Source: Arthrobacter sp. UKPF54-2
GTDB lineage: Bacteria > Actinomycetota > Actinomycetes > Actinomycetales > Micrococcaceae
Assembly: GCF_007858535.1 (NCBI RefSeq)
Contig: NZ_CP040174.1
Span: 682,001-746,000, forward strand
DNA length: 64,000 nucleotides
Direction of reading: 5' to 3'
Shown here: positions 58,153 through 64,000 of the stretch, piece after piece
Layout: every line of letters begins with the position of its first letter
Position numbering within the stretch: position 1 is the stretch's first letter
The notes under the pieces: generated by a model
Database searches by the model: none
Told to the model about the DNA's origin: nothing
Seen by the model: the letters and a program-made list of their open reading frames with translations, nothing else
Program-made: the position numbers and the translations under genes

Positions 58153-60069
58153 ATGACTGTTCAACCAGCCCTGCACCGCCAGCACTGTTCCGTGGCCGCC
58201 CCCACCCAGGTGTGGCTCGACGCCGACGGCCGGCTGGGCGGCGGCGCACCCGCCGCCCCCGGCACGGGCCCCACGACCGGCGCCGGTGAGTGGTTCACCG
58301 GGCTGCTGCACGGGGACACCCGGATGCTGTGCCGGGCCGAGGTGACGGTCAACGGCTTCGCGCCGGAACCGGCCACGGTGGAGACCTGCCCCGGCGGTGT
58401 GCTGAAGGTCCGCGGGCTGGTGCGCGGGATCGAGGGGCCCACCGAGGATCCCGCCGTCGAACTCCTGCAGACCTGGACCGTCACGCCGGGCGCCGTCCGC
58501 GTCGCGCTGCGGCTGAGCACCTCGCTGGAGGCGGTGGACGCCGAGATCGAGGTGCGGCTGGCCGCGGACTTTACCGACATGGCGGCCATCCGGCTCGGCC
58601 GCTACCGCGAACCGCTGCAGCCCACCGCGGCGGACGCGTCCTCGCTGCGCTGGGACGAGGACGGCAAGACCCTGACCGTGGCCGCGCCGGGACGGGTCGG
58701 TCCCGGGGCGCGGCTCAGCTGGCGCGGCACCGCGGGCCGCGGCAGGCCGCTGGAAGTGGAATGGCAGGCCGTGTTGACCGACAGCGGGGACGCCGTGCTG
58801 GCCGCGCCGCTGCCGGCCGCCCGCCGTGTCCGGGCCGCCACGGAGGGGCCGCTGGGCCTGCTCCTGGACAACTCCCTCGACGAACTCGACGGGCTCCGGC
58901 TCGCCAGCCGCCAGGCACCGGACGCCCCCTTCCTGGCCGCCGGGGCACCCTGGTACTTCACGCTCTTCGGCCGGGATTCGCTCTGGGCGGCGCGGATGCT
59001 GCTGCCGCTCGACGCCGCCCTGGCCGCCGGGACCCTGCGCGCCCTTGCCGCCCACCAAGGCACTAAAACCGACCCCGCCGCGGCCGAGGAGCCGGGCAAG
59101 ATCCTGCACGAACTGCGGTCCAAGGAACTCGTGCTCGAAAGCCAGGCGCTGCGGCTTCCGCCGGTGTACTTCGGCGCCGTGGACTCCACCCCGCTCTGGT
59201 TGTGCCTGCTCGGCGAGCTGGGCCTCGCCGGCACCGAGGACGGCGCGGTCCGTTCGCTGCTGCCCAGCGCCGGCAGCGCCGCGCAATGGCTGCTGGCGGC
59301 CGGCGGGGCCGCGGGAAATACGGCCAATGCCGGCTTCCTCAGCTATCAGGACACCTCCGGGCACGGCCTGAGCAACCAGGGCTGGAAAGACTCCCGGGAC
59401 GCCATGCAGTTCAGCGACGGCCGGCAGGCTGACGGCCCGATCGCTCTCTCCGAGGTTCAGGGCTACGCCTACCAGGCGGCCGTGCAGACGGCGGATCTGT
59501 TCGACGCCTACGGCGAACCGGGCGCTCGGGAACTGCGCGATTTCGCGGCGGCGTTGAAGCAGAACTTCCGCGAGCGCTTCTGGGTACAGGACGACGCCGG
59601 CAGCTTCCCGGCCATGGCGCTCGATGGCCACGGGGAGCCGCTGGACGTCCCGGGGTCCAACATGGGGCACCTGCTGGGCACCGGAATCCTCGACGCCGCC
59701 GAGGCGCGGCTCGTGGCGGACCGGCTGCTGGGTCCGGAGCTGTTTTCCGGGTACGGCCTGCACACCCTGTCCCGGCGGGCGGCGGGGTTCTGGCCCTTCA
59801 GCTACCACTGCGGCTCGGTCTGGAGCCACGACACCGCCGTCGCGGTCCGCGGCCTGCTCGGCGAGGGATTCACCGCCGAGGCACGGGCCCTCGCCGAGGG
59901 TCTGCTCGCGGCTTCCGGCGCGTTCGGCCACCGGCTTCCGGAACTCTTTGCCGGGGTCACCGCGGCCGAGTCCGGGCGCGCGGTGCCGTACCCGGCCTCC
60001 TGCCACCCGCAGGCCTGGTCCTCGGCCTCGGCCGTGGTCATCGCCCAGGCGCTCGGCGTCGAGTTCTAG
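58153..60069 (+). CDS. Glycogen-debranching-type glycosidase (amylo-alpha-1,6-glucosidase family)
   Basis: 638 aa. N-terminal beta-rich GDE_N-like domain (about residues 1-210: WFTGLLHGDTRMLCRAEVTV, RGLVRGIEGP), then a GH-G-type (alpha/alpha)6 barrel with YFTLFGRDSLWAARMLLPLD and SEVQGYAYQAAVQTADLFDA, the latter near an acidic catalytic residue. Many actinobacterial proteins of this shape are annotated as amylo-alpha-1,6-glucosidase; the true substrate is often unproven. Ends at a CTAG shared with the convergent PAP2 stop. Confidence 0.85.
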   Translation: MTVQPALHRQHCSVAAPTQVWLDADGRLGGGAPAAPGTGPTTGAGEWFTGLLHGDTRMLCRAEVTVNGFAPEPATVETCPGGVLKVRGLVRGIEGPTEDPAVELLQTWTVTPGAVRVALRLSTSLEAVDAEIEVRLAADFTDMAAIRLGRYREPLQPTAADASSLRWDEDGKTLTVAAPGRVGPGARLSWRGTAGRGRPLEVEWQAVLTDSGDAVLAAPLPAARRVRAATEGPLGLLLDNSLDELDGLRLASRQAPDAPFLAAGAPWYFTLFGRDSLWAARMLLPLDAALAAGTLRALAAHQGTKTDPAAAEEPGKILHELRSKELVLESQALRLPPVYFGAVDSTPLWLCLLGELGLAGTEDGAVRSLLPSAGSAAQWLLAAGGAAGNTANAGFLSYQDTSGHGLSNQGWKDSRDAMQFSDGRQADGPIALSEVQGYAYQAAVQTADLFDAYGEPGARELRDFAAALKQNFRERFWVQDDAGSFPAMALDGHGEPLDVPGSNMGHLLGTGILDAAEARLVADRLLGPELFSGYGLHTLSRRAAGFWPFSYHCGSVWSHDTAVAVRGLLGEGFTAEARALAEGLLAASGAFGHRLPELFAGVTAAESGRAVPYPASCHPQAWSSASAVVIAQALGVEF

Positions 60070-60803
60070 GCCGCAGGGGCCGCAGGGGCCGCAGGGGCCG
60101 CCTTCCGGGCGTCCCGCAGGCCGTCCACCAGGACCACCAGGCCCGTAACGGCGACCGCCAGCCCCATCGAGGCCACCACGTCCGTCAGCCAGTGGTAGCC
60201 GAAGTAGATCCGGCTGAACGCGACCAGCAGCGTTCCAAGGGCGGCCCCGGAGAACGCCAGCACCGCCGTCGAACGGCGTACGCTCCGGACCCCGGCGCGC
60301 CCCAGCAGCAGGTAGACCAGCACCAGCAGGAAGACACCGGTCCCGAACGTGTGGCCGGAGGGGAAGGACAGGGCATCGTCCGGGCCCATCAGGAAGTCGG
60401 CTGCCGAGGGCCGGGCGCGCCCGATCTGGTGCTTGATCAGGGTGGAGGCGCCGAAGGTGGCCGCCATGGCTCCGAGGAGCAGCGCCGGCCGCCAGATTTC
60501 GCGTTTCCGGACGGCCCAGCCGAGCGCCAGCAGTCCCCCGATGACCGTCATCCAGGTCGGGGAGGTGACCGTGCTGACCGCCGCCAGCACCGCCGTGGCG
60601 GCGGGCGTCCGGCCCGCGACGAGGGCGTCGTGGACCCCGCCGTCGAGCAGCGCGAGCCCGGAGTTCGTCTGGACCGCGGCCAGCATCAGCCAGAAGACCG
60701 CCTCGCCGGCGACCAGCAGCCCGGCGGCGGCAAAAAACGCCGTGCGCTGCGAGCGCGCGGCGGGCACAGAGCCCCGGGGCTGCTCAAGGTGGGTGGTAAG
60801 CAT
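60066..60803 (-). CDS. PAP2-family membrane phosphatase
   Basis: 245 aa, about six TM helices. Motifs KHQIGRARPS, LSFPSGHTFGTG and SRIYFGYHWLTDV are complete, so it should be an active lipid phosphatase, a second one beside that at 16468-17316. The C-terminus AAPAAPAAPAA is encoded by three tandem GGGGCCGCA-like units (60070-60100). Stop codon shared, as CTAG, with the debranching gene. Confidence 0.88.
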   Translation of the reverse strand: MLTTHLEQPRGSVPAARSQRTAFFAAAGLLVAGEAVFWLMLAAVQTNSGLALLDGGVHDALVAGRTPAATAVLAAVSTVTSPTWMTVIGGLLALGWAVRKREIWRPALLLGAMAATFGASTLIKHQIGRARPSAADFLMGPDDALSFPSGHTFGTGVFLLVLVYLLLGRAGVRSVRRSTAVLAFSGAALGTLLVAFSRIYFGYHWLTDVVASMGLAVAVTGLVVLVDGLRDARKAAPAAPAAPAA

Positions 60804-60844
60804 CGGCCCACTATGCCAGCCCAGCCTGTCGGTAGCCCGGGCGC

Positions 60845-61462
60845 TTACTGGGAAGGTGCTGAAGGCCCCGGTTCCGGGCGGCGTTTTTGCGGGTACGGCG
60901 TCTCATGGCGGGCCAGCATTTCCACAAAGCCCGCGATCTTTCGTTCCCGCGTGGCCGGCTGCTTGACCGCGTTGGTGCGGTAGATCAGCGCGAACCGGTT
61001 CACCGAGGTCAGGACGTCGAACATGGCCTGCGCCCGCGGTTCCGCCGCGATGGCCGCGGCGAGATCCTCCGGCACCTCCGCGGTGGCCTGCCCCGAATAG
61101 GCCGCCTCCCAGCGCCCGTCCGCCTTGGCGCTCTCGACGGCGGCGCGACCGGCCGGGGCCATCCGCCCCTCCGCCTCGAGGCGGCCGACGCGCTCCACGT
61201 TCCGTGCCGACCAGACGCTTTTCGGGCCGCGGCGGGTCATCCGCTGGTAGGAGGTCTCGTCGTCACGGCGCCGGCCCTGGCCGTCGATCCAGCCGAAGCA
61301 AAGGGCCTCCTGAAGGGCGGCCTCGTAGTCCAGCTCCGTCACCGAACCGCCCTTTTTGTGCAGCACCAGCCACACTCCGGGGCTTTCGGCGTGGTGCTCC
61401 TCCAGCCAGGCGCGCCATTCGGCGGCGTCTTTCACCAGCAGTTCCTTTAGCTCAGCAGCCAT
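60845..61462 (-). CDS. YdeI/OmpD-associated-family protein
   Basis: 205 aa. The family core LCFGWIDGQGRRRDDETSYQ, followed by TRRGPKSVWSARNVERVGRL, is clear. These are cytoplasmic bacteriocin-protection or YdeI-like proteins of unclear biochemistry. ATG 61462 (MAAELKELLV) is the natural start; a frame running up to 62224 is antisense to the VOC gene and is not real. Divergent from the VOC gene with 43 bp between. Confidence 0.87.
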   Translation of the reverse strand: MAAELKELLVKDAAEWRAWLEEHHAESPGVWLVLHKKGGSVTELDYEAALQEALCFGWIDGQGRRRDDETSYQRMTRRGPKSVWSARNVERVGRLEAEGRMAPAGRAAVESAKADGRWEAAYSGQATAEVPEDLAAAIAAEPRAQAMFDVLTSVNRFALIYRTNAVKQPATRERKIAGFVEMLARHETPYPQKRRPEPGPSAPSQ

Positions 61463-61505
61463 GGCACCATTGTGCTCCCGGCCCCGAACCATCAGGGAGA
61501 CCCCC

Positions 61506-62300
61506 ATGCTGCGTGTCCGCCCCATCCACTTCACTTCCCGCCCGGACCAGTGGGAGCGCCTGCTGGAGGATCTTGGCATGGTCAAGACCGGCGACGAGCC
61601 CACCTGGCGGGAGTTCGACGCCGGCGCCGGACGCCTCGCGCTGCACGTCGTGGAGGCCGCAGCGGCGGAGGACGGGACCACGGCGTTCGGCGTCGAGGCA
61701 GGCGACCTCGCGGAGTTTGCCCGCCGGACCAACGTGGCCGGTGCGGGCACCGCGCCCGGCACCACCGCCGAGCTCATCGAGACGGACCGCGGCCCCTCGT
61801 GCCGGGTCACCGCCGCTGACGGCTTCAGTTTCCTCGCCGACCCCGCCACCCGCGCGGCCGACGGCAGCTGGGCCGGCTCCGCGGAGGCGGAAGCGGATCT
61901 CGCCGTCGTCGGCGTCTGGTTCGCCGCGGATCCGACGGCGGCGGCCCGGACACTGCGTGACATCGGCGCCCGGCCCCGCCCGTTAGCCGGCGCTGCCGGG
62001 ACCGGCGGCGCCGAGGCGGACGCTGTGGAAACGGAGACCTTCACGGCGAAGAACGGCGGGGTGCTGATGGTCGGTGCCGCCGGGGCTGCGGCGGGAACCG
62101 GCAGCGCCGGGCTGGGCTTCGAATACGGCGGCAACCTTGAAGGGCTCCGGGAACGGCTCGCCGGGGCCGGGCACGAGGTGGCGCTGGTGGAGGAGGCGGC
62201 CGTGGCGCTCCTGCACGTTGGCAACCCGGACGCCGGCGGCGCGGCCCACCCGCACGCCCTCTGGATCTCCGCAGCGCCCGCCGGCGGCCGACCCGTGTGA
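61506..62300 (+). CDS. VOC/glyoxalase-like protein, two-domain
   Basis: 264 aa. Two VOC-like halves: MLRVRPIHFTSRPDQWERLL, with a His early in the first, and VVGVWFAADPTAAARTLRDI opening the second. Substrate unknown; the second half is degenerate and Ala-rich. ATG 61506 follows CAGGGAG. Divergent from the YdeI-like gene. Confidence 0.78.
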   Translation: MLRVRPIHFTSRPDQWERLLEDLGMVKTGDEPTWREFDAGAGRLALHVVEAAAAEDGTTAFGVEAGDLAEFARRTNVAGAGTAPGTTAELIETDRGPSCRVTAADGFSFLADPATRAADGSWAGSAEAEADLAVVGVWFAADPTAAARTLRDIGARPRPLAGAAGTGGAEADAVETETFTAKNGGVLMVGAAGAAAGTGSAGLGFEYGGNLEGLRERLAGAGHEVALVEEAAVALLHVGNPDAGGAAHPHALWISAAPAGGRPV

Positions 62301-62325
62301 CCACGCCCGGCGCCCGGGGATGCGG

Positions 62326-62331
62326 TAGAAC
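62326..62331 (+). promoter_or_regulatory. Possible -10 element for leaderless start at 62338
   Basis: TAGAAC, 6 nt, then ATG 62338. The last base deviates from TAnnnT. Confidence 0.4.
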
Positions 62332-62337
62332 TTAACC

Positions 62338-62877
62338 ATGAACGTTCGCACTCCCGACCCCAATCCCGGCTGGCTCTCCGACGACGATCTTTTCGAGGCC
62401 CGCGGCCGACTGCCCATGGTCTACGTCGAGGCCGTCCCGGTCCGGCTGGACCCGCTCGGGTTTGTGAACGAGGTCGGGACCCTGCTGCAGGCCGACGAGG
62501 ACGGCACCATGGTCCGCTCCCTGGTCTCCGGCCGGGTGCTGTACCGCGAGACCATCCGGGCCGCCCTGCTGCGCCACATGGAAAAGGACCTCGGCCCGCT
62601 CGCCTTCCCGCAGCTGCCGATCAGCCCGGTCCCCTTCACAGTGGCCGAATACTTTCCCTCCCCCTCGCACACCGGCTTCACCGACGACCGGCAGCACGCC
62701 GTCGCGCTGGCCTACATCATCCCCGTGACCGGCGAGTGCTCGCCGAGGCAGGACGCCCTCGAGTTGACCTGGATGACGCCGGAGGAAGTGATGAGTTCGG
62801 ACGTGCAGCTGGAATTCAGCGGCGGCCGCGGTGCGCTGATCCGCCAGGCGCTGGCGTTCGCGGGCGTGGGCCACTAG
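62338..62877 (+). CDS. DUF4916 (NUDIX-like) protein
   Basis: 179 aa. Resembles the DUF4916 group of NUDIX-related actinobacterial proteins (NPGWLSDDDLFEARGRLPMV at the start, TDDRQHAVALAYIIPVTGEC in the middle). A canonical Nudix box is not seen, so hydrolase activity is doubtful. Cytosolic; role unknown. Monocistronic, leaderless-type start. Confidence 0.72.
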   Translation: MNVRTPDPNPGWLSDDDLFEARGRLPMVYVEAVPVRLDPLGFVNEVGTLLQADEDGTMVRSLVSGRVLYRETIRAALLRHMEKDLGPLAFPQLPISPVPFTVAEYFPSPSHTGFTDDRQHAVALAYIIPVTGECSPRQDALELTWMTPEEVMSSDVQLEFSGGRGALIRQALAFAGVGH

Positions 62878-62998
62878 GGGGATTGCGCCCCGGGCGGCCG
62901 GACCCGCGGGGACGCCCGGAGCGCCCCGGCGTCCCCGACTTCGCGCGACCGTCTTTGTAGACTGGTGAGCGGACCGAAAGAGAATTTAAGGACTCCAG

Positions 62999-64000
62999 AT
63001 GACCCACCCCACAGCCTCCCTGAACTACAGCGAAAGGCAGGCGGGATCTCTGCGGACCGGGGATCTGCTGCTCCTGCCCGACGCCGAACGCACCGCCGAG
63101 ATCGTGCGCGTGGACGTCGACAACGACGATTTCGGTTCCCCTGCCATCGTGCGCGCCACCCTCACCGGGGGCGGCGTGCTGCGGATCGCCGCCGGGTCCG
63201 TGGTCCTGGTCCTGGACCCCGTGCCGGACTCACCGGAAGCTTCCCCCGCCGACGGCGCGATCCCGGCGGCCGACGCGGCCGGCCCGGGCGCTGACTCCCC
63301 GGCCGACTCCGGGGACGACTCCGCGGACGGCGGCGCCCCCGGACTGCAGCTGGTTGAGCACCTTCCCGACGGCGACGGCGCACCCGCGGCTCCCGGCGTC
63401 GTCGTCCCTCCCCGTCCGGTGGCCCCGCCGGTGGCCAGCGGCCCCAGCGAAGCGGACCTGGCCCTAATTCCGGCCGCGGACGGAACCCCCGAGTCGGTTG
63501 TGGAAGCCGCGGCCGAAGCGCACCCCGACGCACTCGGGGTGCTGCTGCTCAGCGACCGGCTCACCAAGGGCATCAACACCAAGTCCGGCAGCTGCCTCAA
63601 GGACCTCAGCGACCTGGCCCATGAACTCTTTGTGGTGCTCAAAGACGCGGAGAACGCCCTCGCCGTCGCGGACCTGCTCAACGTGCTCCCCTTCGACGGG
63701 AACCCGGGCCGCTGGGCCTCGGTGGAGGCGTCGCTGGCGCTGGCCAGCTACATTTGCCGCCAGCGCGGGGAGGAAGAACGCGCCGAGGTTTACGAGAAGT
63801 TCCTCCGGGCGCCGGACGAGATGGAGACGGACCCGTTCAAGGCCCGGATCAACGCCAAGGTGCGCCAGCGTTCCCTCAACGAGCCGAACCTGTATGACAA
63901 GGAAATCTTCCGGGCGATCGACAACTCCAACCCGGACGCGGAGCGTGAATGGCGGCTGCTGCGGCTCGAGGCGCTGCTCTTCCTGCGCGCGCACGGCGGC
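62999..64000 (+). CDS. Hypothetical protein, 3' end outside the window
   Basis: The first 334 codons are visible. Residues 1-75 form a beta-rich region (YSERQAGSLRTGDLLLLPDA; VVLVLDPVPDSPEA), residues 75-170 are a Pro/Ala/Asp-rich linker, and from 175 there is a helical domain (LTKGINTKSGSCLKDLSDLA; DKEIFRAIDNSNPDAEREWR). It may belong to the actinobacterial DUF6707 group, which I cannot confirm. ATG 62999 follows AAGGA. No function can be assigned. Confidence 0.7.
   Translation, partial: MTHPTASLNYSERQAGSLRTGDLLLLPDAERTAEIVRVDVDNDDFGSPAIVRATLTGGGVLRIAAGSVVLVLDPVPDSPEASPADGAIPAADAAGPGADSPADSGDDSADGGAPGLQLVEHLPDGDGAPAAPGVVVPPRPVAPPVASGPSEADLALIPAADGTPESVVEAAAEAHPDALGVLLLSDRLTKGINTKSGSCLKDLSDLAHELFVVLKDAENALAVADLLNVLPFDGNPGRWASVEASLALASYICRQRGEEERAEVYEKFLRAPDEMETDPFKARINAKVRQRSLNEPNLYDKEIFRAIDNSNPDAEREWRLLRLEALLFLRAHGG

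Noticed and set aside
60845..62224. 459-aa version of the YdeI-like protein
   Set aside because: The first 254 residues are antisense to the VOC gene; family homology starts at ATG 61462.

Overview
The window is GC-rich actinobacterial chromosome, most likely Arthrobacter or a close relative in the Micrococcaceae. The basis is codon use (third positions almost always G or C), the gene repertoire (GTP-type PEP carboxykinase, PEP synthase with its DUF299 regulator, dodecin, Lhr next to Nei2, a c-di-AMP riboswitch before a muralytic gene) and many leaderless promoters. No rRNA, CRISPR array, intact insertion sequence or replication origin was seen. Both ends cut through genes.

1-11.3 kb: 5' part of pckG with a perfect CRP/GlxR-type site, tRNA-Arg(ACG), a GntR/FCD regulator, a flavin disulfide oxidoreductase, an operon of a decayed ABC ATPase, a YhgE/Pip membrane protein and TetR behind a perfect palindromic operator, a convergent pair whose tails overlap by 325 bp, then a coiled-coil membrane protein, SixA-like phosphatase, dodecin and an atypical winged-helix regulator. 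11.9-21.8 kb: OmpR-type two-component system, riboswitch-controlled lytic transglycosylase, upp, PAP2, tadA, a winged-helix DNA-binding protein, and a three-gene operon (MDR dehydrogenase, pterin-synthase homologue, glycosyltransferase).

21.9-25.6 kb: tRNA-Ser(CGA) followed by a patchy accessory segment of lower GC with a gene fragment, small unknown genes, a two-TM NUDIX protein resembling the CBASS effector Cap16 without any visible CD-NTase, and an EcsC-like protein. 25.8-39 kb: VOC and universal stress proteins, ppsR-ppsA, a YcnI copper-type protein with companions, and the DNA-repair pair Lhr-Nei2. 39-53 kb: membrane and regulatory genes, RluA-like pseudouridine synthase, DedA, ppc, an NADP-reductase/AKR/TetR cluster with several inverted repeats, DUF1684, acyl-CoA dehydrogenase with SDR. 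52.7-64 kb: GH76-like protein, iron-box-controlled ferric iron ABC transporter, glycogen-debranching-like enzyme, PAP2, YdeI-like, VOC, DUF4916 and a partial unknown gene.

Three of the main enzymes of the PEP-pyruvate-oxaloacetate node (pckG, ppsA, ppc) lie within 46 kb. Three repeat structures recur in the intergenic DNA: two copies of a 66-bp palindrome, a 2+3 inverted array of ~32-bp units, and a 14-bp triplet repeat carrying the stop codons of two convergent genes. About twelve start codons sit exactly 6 nt after a TAnnnT hexamer, which suggests widespread leaderless transcription.
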